Below, in pieces: positions 1 through 6,480 of a DNA stretch of 7,478 bases. Every line of letters begins with the position of its first letter. The first letter of the stretch is position 1. Position numbers and translations under genes: made by a program. The notes under the pieces are model-generated. The model was not told the DNA's origin. It did not search any database and was given only the letters and a program-made list of their open reading frames with translations. This DNA comes from Mesorhizobium sp. (GTDB lineage: Bacteria; Pseudomonadota; Alphaproteobacteria; Rhizobiales; Rhizobiaceae): contig JAUYMV010000203.1 of the NCBI GenBank assembly GCA_030698645.1, forward strand, positions 1-7,478, written 5' to 3'.

Positions 1-2
1 GG

Positions 3-722
3 GCAGACTCCGGGAATGGCGGTCCTTCGAACTACGGCTCGCACTCCTGGGGTGGCCTGTTCTACGGCTACCAGCAGCGCGCCCTCATCGGCTACCGTTT
101 CGATGCGAACGGCTTCTTCGGCGCGATCTCGCTGGAAGACGACAACCTGGCCGGCGAGGGTTACATGCCCGACGTCGTCGCCAAGATCGGCTATGCCGGT
201 GGCTGGGGCGCTGTCTGGCTGAAAGTCGCCTATGACGAGAGCTTCGCGGTCGGCGCGATCGACGGCGGCTTCGCGGCTCAGTTGGGCGCCCAGTTCAATA
301 TGCCGAACATGCCCGGCTCGTCGCTTCGCTTGATCGCGTTCTATGCGGACGGCGATCACGCCTACAACGTGGGCGCCCCGGGCGTGGTCTGCGCCACCGG
401 ACTTTGCGGTCCCCCGACGCTTCTCGGCGGTGCCGAGTGGTCGATCCTGGCGTCGTACAACCAGCAGTTCAGTTCTACCCTCGGCGCGTCGATCGGCTTC
501 CAGTATTTCAACGACCTCTACATTGCCGGCACCGACCTGCAGTGGGGCGTCAATGCTTGGGCGGCTGAGGCATCGGTGGTCTGGACTCCGATCACCAACT
601 TCGAAGTTCGCGGCGAACTGGTCTACACCGATGTCGGCAACCTGGACAACGTTCCCGGCGGCCTCGGTCTCGATCCGAACGGCACGCTCTCCGGCTACCT
701 GCGCTTCACGCGCTACTTCTAG
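3..722 (+). CDS. Alphaproteobacterial outer-membrane porin (Omp2b/Porin_2 type), 5'-truncated
   Basis: This is the C-terminal 239 residues of an outer-membrane beta-barrel porin; the start, signal peptide and first strands lie before the window. The reading frame is open from base 3 to the TAG at 720-722. The protein is rich in Gly and aromatic residues, with alternating short amphipathic strands such as AKIGYAGGWGAVWLKVAY and SVVWTPITNFEVRGELVY. It ends in SGYLRFTRYF, with the terminal Phe typical of Gram-negative barrels recognised by the BAM complex. The ending and the strand pattern resemble the Porin_2 family (Brucella Omp2a/Omp2b, rhizobial RopA-like porins), which forms trimeric general diffusion pores. 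A surface-loop segment carries two Cys (codons at 390 and 405), which might form a small disulfide loop. An intrinsic terminator follows directly, so the gene ends its transcription unit. Family assignment is confident; pore selectivity cannot be judged. Confidence 0.88.
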   Translation, partial: ADSGNGGPSNYGSHSWGGLFYGYQQRALIGYRFDANGFFGAISLEDDNLAGEGYMPDVVAKIGYAGGWGAVWLKVAYDESFAVGAIDGGFAAQLGAQFNMPNMPGSSLRLIAFYADGDHAYNVGAPGVVCATGLCGPPTLLGGAEWSILASYNQQFSSTLGASIGFQYFNDLYIAGTDLQWGVNAWAAEASVVWTPITNFEVRGELVYTDVGNLDNVPGGLGLDPNGTLSGYLRFTRYF

Positions 723-740
723 ACGCCGGACAAACTCTAC

Positions 741-782
741 ACCCCCGCGGCCCCCTTGGGACGCGGGGGTTCTTTGTTTTTT
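741..782 (+). terminator. Rho-independent terminator of the porin gene
   Basis: A perfect 9-bp GC-rich stem, ACCCCCGCG (741-749) with CGCGGGGGT (762-770), closes a 12-nt loop. It is followed by the T-rich tail TCTTTGTTTTTT (771-782). It lies 19 bases after the porin stop codon and should end the porin mRNA. Confidence 0.92.
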
Positions 783-888
783 AAGGCCGACGGCAACTGT
801 CCCGCCGGGCATTCCGGCGCTTGCCCGAACGCGAGCCCTTCAACAAATGACCATCGTCTCGGATTTCCGTCGGATGCCTTTGAGGTAA

Positions 889-903
889 CCGGACGGTGTC
901 CGG
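889..903. promoter_or_regulatory. Short hairpin/palindrome upstream of the phosphofructokinase gene
   Basis: CCGGAC-GGT-GTCCGG is a perfect 6-bp inverted repeat around a 3-nt centre. Part of its right arm (CGGTGTCCG, 894-902) recurs as a direct repeat at 910-918. No T-tract follows, so it is not an intrinsic terminator. It could be an operator half of a regulator site or a leader hairpin. No matching regulator is recognised, and short GC palindromes also arise by chance in such DNA. Confidence 0.3.
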
Positions 904-922
904 CACGGTCGGTGTCCGCATT

Positions 923-935
923 GCATCCCGGATGC
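923..935. promoter_or_regulatory. 13-bp palindrome upstream of the phosphofructokinase gene (possible operator)
   Basis: GCATCC-C-GGATGC is a perfect inverted repeat with a single central base, 40 bases before the ATG at 976. Its position in the leader of the phosphofructokinase gene fits a repressor operator. It does not match a site I can name (it is not a Cra/FruR box). I see no convincing -35/-10 pair near it. Confidence 0.3.
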
Positions 936-975
936 GCCCATGAGACGCTCTGGCCCGAAGCTGGAGGAAGCGACG

Positions 976-2142
976 ATGAGCGGGACATTCGTGATCGCGC
1001 AGGGCGGCGGTCCGACCGCCGTGATCAACCAGACCCTGGCCGGCGCCGTTTCCGCGATCAGGCAACGCCATCCCGGCGCCCGCATCCTCGGCGCGCGGCA
1101 CGGCGTACGGGGCTTGCGCGACGGAAATCTGGTGGAGTTCGACTCCGTATCGCCGGACCAGCTTGATCGCCTTGCGCGCACGCCGGGCGCGGCCCTCGGC
1201 AGCACGCGCGACAAGCCGGACGCGGCCTATTGCGAGGCGGTGCTGAAAGGATTGCGCGCGGTTGCGGCTGACGCCTTCATCTATATCGGCGGCAATGACA
1301 CGGCGGGAACCCAGAAGATCATTGCCGAAGCGTCGGGCGGATCGATTGCCTGCGTGCATGCGCCCAAGACGATCGACAACGACCTTGTGGAAAACGACCA
1401 CACGCCGGGCTTCATTTCCGCCGCCGAGTTCGTCGCTGGCGCCTTCGCCGGCGCGGATCTCGATTTCCGCTCGCTGCCCGGCATCTATGTCGGCATCGTC
1501 ATGGGCCGCCACGCGGGTTTCCTGACCGCGGCGTCGGCGGCCTGGCGCATGGATGCCGACAGCGCCCCACATCTGGTCTATGTGCCAGAGCGCGCCTTCG
1601 ACCGGCACCGCTTCATCGACGGCATCAAATTCGCCCTGGCGCGCCATGGCCACTGCATCGTCGCGATGTCGGAGGGAGTCTCGGACAGCGATGGCCGTTC
1701 GCTCGTGGAGGGTCTCGTTCCGCCCGAAATGCTGGAGCGCGATCCGCATGGCAATGTCCGGCTGTCGGGCACCGATCTCGGACAGGCGGTGGAGCGCATT
1801 CTCGCCCAGGAATTGCCGCGCGTTCGTGCCCGAGTCGATACGTTCGGCTATCTGCCGCGCAGCCATGCCGGTCTCATCAACGCGACCGACCAGCGCGAAG
1901 CCTTCGAGGCGGGCGCCTTCGCGGCCGAAGTCGCCGACAGCGGCAGCTTTTCCGTGGCGCTCCAGTTTGACGGAAGGGCCACGCGGCCCATGCGCGTCGC
2001 CCTCGGCGCGGTCGCCGGCAAGACCCGGCATATGCCCGACGGCTTTCTTCGCGACGACCGCGATCAGGTGTCCGACGCCTGCATGGAGTATCTGGCGCGT
2101 CTGCTTCCGCCAAGGCCGGACATGGGCCGACCCTTCGTGTAG
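976..2142 (+). CDS. pfp: Pyrophosphate-dependent 6-phosphofructokinase
   Basis: This 388-residue cytoplasmic enzyme belongs to the phosphofructokinase A superfamily. It is predicted to run the reversible step PPi + fructose 6-phosphate to Pi + fructose 1,6-bisphosphate, serving both glycolysis and gluconeogenesis. Visible motifs are the N-terminal nucleotide/PPi loop QGGGPTAVINQ (9-19), GGNDT (105-109), PKTIDND (130-136, with catalytic base Asp134), MGRHAG (176-181), the sugar-phosphate segment VPERAFD, and GYLPRSHAGLINATDQRE near the C-terminus. Known family rules separate ATP from PPi use by Gly versus Asp at E. coli position 104 and Gly versus Lys at 124. Here these positions are Asp108 and Lys131, the PPi combination. 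The residue before Asp108 is Asn rather than the usual Asp. The start at 976 is chosen because GGAGG (963-967) lies 8 bases ahead; an in-frame ATG at 940 would put that site inside the gene. The gene appears to be transcribed alone. Confidence 0.9.
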   Translation: MSGTFVIAQGGGPTAVINQTLAGAVSAIRQRHPGARILGARHGVRGLRDGNLVEFDSVSPDQLDRLARTPGAALGSTRDKPDAAYCEAVLKGLRAVAADAFIYIGGNDTAGTQKIIAEASGGSIACVHAPKTIDNDLVENDHTPGFISAAEFVAGAFAGADLDFRSLPGIYVGIVMGRHAGFLTAASAAWRMDADSAPHLVYVPERAFDRHRFIDGIKFALARHGHCIVAMSEGVSDSDGRSLVEGLVPPEMLERDPHGNVRLSGTDLGQAVERILAQELPRVRARVDTFGYLPRSHAGLINATDQREAFEAGAFAAEVADSGSFSVALQFDGRATRPMRVALGAVAGKTRHMPDGFLRDDRDQVSDACMEYLARLLPPRPDMGRPFV

Positions 2143-2227
2143 GCGGGACGGTCAAGGCAACGGCCCGGCGATTCCGCGTGGCCTGACACGACGCTGCGCG
2201 GGAACTGCACTCTGTCTGCCGTGACAT

Positions 2228-2264
2228 AAAAAAAGCCCGTCGCGGGAGGAGGTGCGACGGGCTT
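2228..2264 (-). terminator. Intrinsic terminator of the sRNA (its third hairpin)
   Basis: On the minus strand a perfect 10-bp stem, AAGCCCGTCG with CGACGGGCTT, encloses the 12-nt anti-Shine-Dalgarno loop and runs into seven T (2234-2228), two of which overlap the stem. On the plus strand no T tract follows 2264 (GAGTTGAAC), so it should work only in the minus direction and not end the phosphofructokinase transcript. Confidence 0.92.
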
Positions 2265-2325
2265 GAGTTGAACACGACGCGGGAGGAGGTGCGCCGTGTC
2301 GGCGTTGGCTTTCCGGGAGGAGGTG
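2243..2325. repeat. Three identical 12-mers CGGGAGGAGGTG (sRNA loop motif)
   Basis: The 12-mer occurs at 2243-2254, 2280-2291 and 2314-2325, with start-to-start distances of 37 and 34 bases. Flanking stems differ in sequence but keep pairing, so the loop is the conserved part. On the minus strand each copy reads CACCTCCTCCCG, which contains the anti-Shine-Dalgarno core. These are functional modules of the sRNA, not a mobile repeat. Confidence 0.95.
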
Positions 2326-2341
2326 GATCACCAACGTCCCC

Positions 2342-2370
2342 AAGATATGCCGTGCCTATTGATTCGGCAA
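2342..2370 (-). promoter_or_regulatory. Sigma70-like promoter of the sRNA
   Basis: On the minus strand TTGCCG (2370-2365; 4 of 6 to TTGACA) and TATCTT (2347-2342; 4 of 6 to TATAAT) are separated by exactly 17 bases. Normal spacing to the start site places it near 2335-2338, at the foot of the first sRNA hairpin. The good agreement between promoter and RNA fold supports both calls. Confidence 0.68.
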
Positions 2371-2580
2371 CCGGAGATTATGCATGGCAGATGTGCAGAT
2401 AGTCCCGAATTACGCTTCGTAAGGCGCTTGGCCGCCAATTCGTCTCCGACGCGCGAACGCGGCAACTTGGTCGGGATCGCACGAGCTTAGGCGGCTGCCG
2501 GAGCGCCTCAGCCATCGACAGCGCGTCATGAAGCCGCCATTCTCCGGCGCGACGTTCCATCGGGCAGGTCGGGGAGGGGC
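2371..2580. other. Intergenic region between divergent sRNA and caspase gene
   Basis: No coding region is supported here. The stretch must hold the upstream control region of the sRNA and the promoter and leader of the caspase gene. A small inverted repeat, TTACG-CTT-CGTAA (2410-2422), stands out in a slightly AT-richer patch (2371-2422). GGGGAGGGG (2571-2579) is the purine-rich ribosome binding site just before the ATG at 2581, with unusually short spacing. I found no convincing -35/-10 pair for the caspase gene. Confidence 0.5.
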
Positions 2581-5500
2581 ATGGCGCAGCTCGGCATCAT
2601 CGCGAAGGGTTTGGCGCTGGCGTTTTGCGTGTCGGCGCTTGCCTTCATGGTGCTGCTCACCGCCGCCTGGCCCGAGGCGCGCGCGCTGAAGGGCGTCGCA
2701 CTCGTCATTTCGCAGTCCGCCTATGAGCATCTGGATCCGCTCGCCAATCCGGCCAACGACGCGCGCGAAATCCAGAAACTGCTCACCGACCTCGGTTTCG
2801 AGGTCAGCGCGGTCGCCGACCGCGACCGCCGACGTCTGACGCGCGAACTGGACCGTTTCGTCGAGGATGCCGACGGCGCCGACGTGGCGCTGCTCTACTT
2901 CTCCGGTCACGGCGTAGAGGCCGGCGGCGAGAATTTCCTCGTCCCGGTCGACGCCGACGACACCGCGCTCGATGCCGCCGACGCGCGCCTCGTGCCGCTG
3001 TCGTCCTACGTTGATGAACTGAAGCGCGCCGTGCCGGTCGCGATCGTCCTGCTCGACGCCTGCCGCACCAATCCGTTCCGGCCGCGCGCCTTGCTGAAGA
3101 CCGAAGCCGCGCCCGCGGGGCTCAGCGTGACGCCGAGCGGTCTCGGCCAGCCGCGCGGGGTCTCGGCGATGGCCGCGCGCGCCATCGGCGGCGCGGAAAA
3201 TGTCGGTACCGTCATCGGCTATGCCGCGGAGCCGGGGCAGGCGGCGCTCGACGGCCCGCCGGGCGGCAACAGTCCCTACGCGGATGCCCTGGTGCGCCAT
3301 CTCTCCGCAATGCGCGGCGAGGAGTTCGGAACGGTGCTGCGCATGGTCGCGGAGGAAGTCTATCTGAAGACGGCCGGGCGTCAGCGTCCCTGGGTCAACG
3401 AAAGCCTGCGCCGCCTGCTCTATTTCGGCGCGTCGCCGGCCGAGCCCGGCGGCGCGGAGGGCGACATCCTCTCCGAACGCCGGCAATTGCTCCTGACCAT
3501 TGCCGCCCTGCCCACGCCCGCGCGCGCGCAGATCGAAACCATCGCCGCCTCCGGCGATGTGCCGATGGATGCGCTCTACGGCATGCTGCGAGCGCTCGGC
3601 AGCGATGCGCCGAAGGATCCAGCCGAACTCGACCGCCTGCTGCGCCGCCAGACCGGCGAACTGAAGAAGCTGCTCGCCGAGCGCGACGCGCGTCAGGGCA
3701 CGGATCCTGAGGTCGTCCGCCTGTCGGAACTCGCCGGGATGGCGATGCGCGAGGGCGCGCTCGAGACGGGGATCAGACTGCATGAGCAGATCAAGGCGCG
3801 CGTCGGCGAGTTGTCGGCCCGCCTCGACGCCGACGAGGCCGACATCAAGGCGCGCCGCATCGAGTTCGCCGCCGCCTATGGCGCGAGCGCCGAGGCGTAC
3901 GGCCTGTCGTTCGATTTCCGCCGCGCCGCCGACGACTACCAGAGCGCCTTCGATCAGGTGGCGCGGTTCGATCCGGTGCTCGCATGGAGCTATCGACTGG
4001 ATCAAGGCCTCGCGCTGTGGCGCCACGGCGACTACAAGGGAGATAACGCGGCTCTCGCGGAAGCGATACAGGTCTATCGCGACGCGCTCGCCTATGCGCC
4101 GCGCGAGACGCGTCCGGCCGACTGGGTGACCACGCAGAACAATATCGGCGTCGCGCTGGTCGATCTCGCCTCGCGGCTCGGCGAGGAACCGCTGTTGCGC
4201 CAGGCCGTCGCCGCGCACCGCCTGGCACTCGAGGAGTCGCCGCGCGAAAAGGTGCCGGAGAGCTGGGCCTGGGGTCAGTCCAGCCTGGCAAATGCGCTGC
4301 TCGTCCTGTCCGAGCGCGACAACGACCCGGCCACCTTTGCCGAGGCGGTTGCCGCCTACCGCGCCGTGCTCGAGGTTCGCCGTCGCGAGACGCAGCCCGT
4401 CGAATGGGCGAGAACGCACCAGAATCTCGCCACGGCGCTGGTCGGCCTTGCCCGCCGCACGGAGGATGCGGCCCTCGCCGAAGAGGCTGTCGCGTCCTAT
4501 AATCTGGCCCTGCTTGAGTTCAGACGCGACTCCATCCCGCTCGAATGGGCAAATTCGCAGTCCAATCTGGCCGTCGCTCTGCGGCTTCTCGCGCGGCTTT
4601 CGCAGGATCAGAGCTTGCTCGAACAGGCTGCAAGCGCCTACCGAGCGGTGCTCGAAGTGAGACGGCGCGATCTGGTGCCGCTCGATTGGGCGACGACCAA
4701 CAACAATCTCGGCAACGTCCTGCTCGATCGCGGCGTCGCCGCGCGCGACGGCGCCCTTATTCGCCAGGCGCTTGCCAGCTATGACGAGGCCCTGCGCGAG
4801 CAGACGCTTGACCGCGCGCCTCTCGACTGGGCTCAGACGCAGTCGAATCGCGCACTGGCGCATATGGAACTGGCCAGCCTAAATTCCGATCCGCGAGAAA
4901 CGGAAACGGCTGTCGACCTGTTCCGGCAGGCGCTCCGGGGCTGGACGCGCGAGCGCGCCCCGGTCGACTGGGCCGGAACGATGATCAACCTCGGCGCGGC
5001 GCTCGAAAAACAGGCGGAACGCAGCGGGTCGGAGCCGCTCTATGCCGAGGCCGCGGCGGCCTACCGGTCTGCGCTCGAAGGCCTCGACCCGGTCAATTCT
5101 CCTTCCCTGTGGAGTTCGGCGCGCAACAGCATGGCGCTTCTCGACTACCGGCGCGGCATCAAGAAGGGCGATCTCGAACTCCTGCGCAGCGCGGCCGCCG
5201 GCTACCGGGAGAAGCTGGGCGTCAAGGGGCGCAAGAATGCCGATTTCGAGAACACCGAGACCAGCTATAATCTCGGCCTTGCCTATACGGAGATCGCCAA
5301 GCAGACCGGCGCGGCGGACGATCGCCGCCGCGCCGTGGCTGCCTACCGTGACGCCATTCCGGGCTATGCCGCCAAGCAAAAAATGCTCGATGTCGCGCGC
5401 ACCAACGGCTTCCTCGGCAACGAATTGCTCGAACTCGCCCATGCCGGCAACGACGCCGCGCTCGCCGAGGAAGCGGCCGCGGCCTATCGCGCGGCCCTTG

Positions 5501-6453
5501 CCGCCGCGCCGCTGATCGGTGCGGACGACAAGGACGAGTTCGATACGGCTTCAGCCGAAAACGAACTCGGTCGCGCCCTGCAATTTGCCGGCGAAACCAG
5601 CAACAGCGTCGAGCAGTTGCGCGCCGCCCACGCGGCCTATCTCAGCGCCGCCGCGGCATTCGAACGCGCCGGGAAATCGTCGGACCGGGCGATTTCGACC
5701 TCCAATGCGGCGCTTGCCTTGATGTCGATCGCCGACCACGGACAGGGCACGGATGAGCTCGATGCAGCCGCAGGCCTGCTGCGCGAGGCGCTCGGATATT
5801 GGACGCCGGAGACCGACCGCGTGCAACATGCTCAGGCGACGTACAATCTGGCGCGCGCCATCGAGCTGACCGGACGGCGTCGCAATGACGTCGCGGCGAT
5901 GGAGCAGGCAGCCCGCCTTTATGCTGTGGCCCTCGACGCATGGACCCGCGCCGACGCGGCGGACGGCTGGGCGTATAACCAGATGGCGCTGGGCAACATC
6001 CTCCTGCTCCTGGCCGATCAGGATCCGGCCCACACCGCCGATCTCGACCGTGCGATTGCCGCATACCGGTCGGCGGCAGACGTTTTCGCGGGCGACAGCC
6101 ACCCCGCCTCGTTCGCCGAGATCCAGAACGGCATCGGCTATGCGCTGAACCTGATCGCCGAACGGACAGGCCGAACAGCGACCTTCGACGGCGCGGTGTC
6201 CGCCGGACGCCTGGCGCTCTCCGCGCAACTGGCGAGCGGCGAGACCGGCAACCTTCCGGCCATCCGCGACACGCTTTGTCGCGCGCTGGTCGGCTACGGC
6301 AAGGCGCGCCGCGACCGGGCAGCCCTCGACGAGGCCTCCGCCCAGTGCACGGCCGCGGAGAAGGAGTTTCTTGCCGCAGGTCTCTCCGATGCGGCGGCGG
6401 AGACGGCGCACAATCTCGAACTCGCGCGCGCCGCGATCAGGGAAATCGAGTGA
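2581..6453 (+). CDS. Exported caspase-like (C14) protein with long TPR-type repeat solenoid
   Basis: This 1290-residue protein starts with a Sec signal peptide: Lys9, a hydrophobic core at about 10-30, then a likely cut after Ala33-Arg34-Ala35. It is therefore expected in the periplasm, or membrane-anchored if uncut. Residues about 36-290 are a caspase-fold domain: GVALVISQSAYEHL (first strand), YFSGHGVE with catalytic His110, LLDACRTNPF with catalytic Cys161 preceded by acidic Asp159, then VIGYAAEPGQAALDG and GRQRPWVNESLRRLLYFG. Bacterial relatives (orthocaspase-like) usually cleave after Arg or Lys. A helical linker follows (about 290-400), then helical repeats to the C-terminus. The repeat core is P-x-(D/E)-W-A-x-T-x-x-N-L-x-x-A-L ... 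A-x-A-A-Y-R-x-A-L-E. Eight Trp sit exactly 47 residues apart (515 to 844). Such solenoids bind partner proteins or peptides. Substrate and role are unknown. The start is chosen for the signal peptide and GGGGAGG just upstream. The gene appears monocistronic. Confidence 0.9.
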   Translation: MAQLGIIAKGLALAFCVSALAFMVLLTAAWPEARALKGVALVISQSAYEHLDPLANPANDAREIQKLLTDLGFEVSAVADRDRRRLTRELDRFVEDADGADVALLYFSGHGVEAGGENFLVPVDADDTALDAADARLVPLSSYVDELKRAVPVAIVLLDACRTNPFRPRALLKTEAAPAGLSVTPSGLGQPRGVSAMAARAIGGAENVGTVIGYAAEPGQAALDGPPGGNSPYADALVRHLSAMRGEEFGTVLRMVAEEVYLKTAGRQRPWVNESLRRLLYFGASPAEPGGAEGDILSERRQLLLTIAALPTPARAQIETIAASGDVPMDALYGMLRALGSDAPKDPAELDRLLRRQTGELKKLLAERDARQGTDPEVVRLSELAGMAMREGALETGIRLHEQIKARVGELSARLDADEADIKARRIEFAAAYGASAEAYGLSFDFRRAADDYQSAFDQVARFDPVLAWSYRLDQGLALWRHGDYKGDNAALAEAIQVYRDALAYAPRETRPADWVTTQNNIGVALVDLASRLGEEPLLRQAVAAHRLALEESPREKVPESWAWGQSSLANALLVLSERDNDPATFAEAVAAYRAVLEVRRRETQPVEWARTHQNLATALVGLARRTEDAALAEEAVASYNLALLEFRRDSIPLEWANSQSNLAVALRLLARLSQDQSLLEQAASAYRAVLEVRRRDLVPLDWATTNNNLGNVLLDRGVAARDGALIRQALASYDEALREQTLDRAPLDWAQTQSNRALAHMELASLNSDPRETETAVDLFRQALRGWTRERAPVDWAGTMINLGAALEKQAERSGSEPLYAEAAAAYRSALEGLDPVNSPSLWSSARNSMALLDYRRGIKKGDLELLRSAAAGYREKLGVKGRKNADFENTETSYNLGLAYTEIAKQTGAADDRRRAVAAYRDAIPGYAAKQKMLDVARTNGFLGNELLELAHAGNDAALAEEAAAAYRAALAAAPLIGADDKDEFDTASAENELGRALQFAGETSNSVEQLRAAHAAYLSAAAAFERAGKSSDRAISTSNAALALMSIADHGQGTDELDAAAGLLREALGYWTPETDRVQHAQATYNLARAIELTGRRRNDVAAMEQAARLYAVALDAWTRADAADGWAYNQMALGNILLLLADQDPAHTADLDRAIAAYRSAADVFAGDSHPASFAEIQNGIGYALNLIAERTGRTATFDGAVSAGRLALSAQLASGETGNLPAIRDTLCRALVGYGKARRDRAALDEASAQCTAAEKEFLAAGLSDAAAETAHNLELARAAIREIE
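4123..5391 (+). repeat. Nine in-phase 141-bp (47-residue) TPR-like coding repeats
   Basis: The equivalent position of each unit (usually the Trp of the P-x-x-W-A motif) falls at residues 515, 562, 609, 656, 703, 750, 797 and 844. By alignment of the following Asn-Leu it continues at 891 (Asn) and 938 (Val). All nine intervals are exactly 47 residues. Further, looser copies follow at about 989, 1038, 1083, 1130 and 1178, and one precedes at 469 (46 residues). Units are diverged in DNA sequence, so this is an old coding repeat. The unit is longer than the canonical 34-residue TPR. Confidence 0.9.
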
Positions 6454-6480
6454 TCGTCGCCGACGGCCGATTCGTTCTCG

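Larger units (their letters stand above)
2228..2337 (-). ncRNA. Alpha-r14 / NfeR1-like trans-acting sRNA with three anti-Shine-Dalgarno hairpins
   Basis: Read on the minus strand, about 110 nt fold into three successive hairpins, each showing the identical loop CACCTCCTCCCG. Hairpin 1 pairs CGTTGG (2336-2331) with CCAACG (2308-2303). Hairpin 2 pairs ACACGGCG (2299-2292) with CGTCGTGT (2279-2272), with one G-U. Hairpin 3 pairs AAGCCCGTCG (2264-2255) with CGACGGGCTT (2242-2233) perfectly, followed by a T run ending at 2228. A promoter sits just upstream. Size, three-stem layout and repeated CCUCCUCCC loops match the alpha-r14 family of Hyphomicrobiales (NfeR1 in Sinorhizobium meliloti), related in logic to the CcsR/cuckoo RNAs of Rhodobacter. 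Family members pair by these loops with GGAGG-like ribosome binding sites and repress translation, often of ABC transporter mRNAs. The 5' end is inferred from promoter spacing (roughly 2335-2338); the 3' end is set by the T run. Family membership is from pattern, not from a covariance search. Confidence 0.87.

Noticed and set aside
940..975. Upstream in-frame ATG at 940 as the start of the phosphofructokinase
   Set aside because: The GGAGG at 963-967 would then lie inside the gene, and the extra 12 residues (Arg/Lys/Glu-rich) precede the normal family N-terminus; 976 has ideal spacing.
781..2031. 416-codon minus-strand frame over the phosphofructokinase gene
   Set aside because: The plus strand encodes a clear phosphofructokinase with all motifs in order. 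The minus product is low-complexity and begins at no plausible ribosome binding site.
2233..2264. Shared bidirectional terminator for pfp and the sRNA
   Set aside because: The stem is perfect, but the T tract exists only in the minus direction; on the plus strand it is followed by GAGTTGAAC.
2243..2325. Triple GGAGGAGG as ribosome binding sites of small plus-strand genes, or as a CRISPR-like array
   Set aside because: None is followed by a supportable gene, each sits in a stem-loop that ends in a minus-strand terminator, and the spacing (37 and 34) with paired flanks fits sRNA hairpins, not repeat-spacer units.
2296..2490. 64-codon plus-strand frame between pfp and the caspase gene
   Set aside because: It overlaps the sRNA and its promoter on the other strand, has no good ribosome binding site of its own, and the product has no recognisable features.
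2410..4863. 817-codon open frame on the minus strand across the caspase gene
   Set aside because: It is an antisense shadow of a GC-rich gene with strong third-position bias. The plus frame has a signal peptide, catalytic motifs and a 47-residue repeat; the minus translation is Arg/Gly/Ala-rich with no recognisable domain.
2581..6453. Caspase-TPR as part of a CRISPR-guided (Csx29/Craspase-like) or other defence operon
   Set aside because: No cas gene, CRISPR array, reverse transcriptase, nuclease or gasdermin-like partner is in the window, and the signal peptide predicts export, which does not fit a cytosolic effector.
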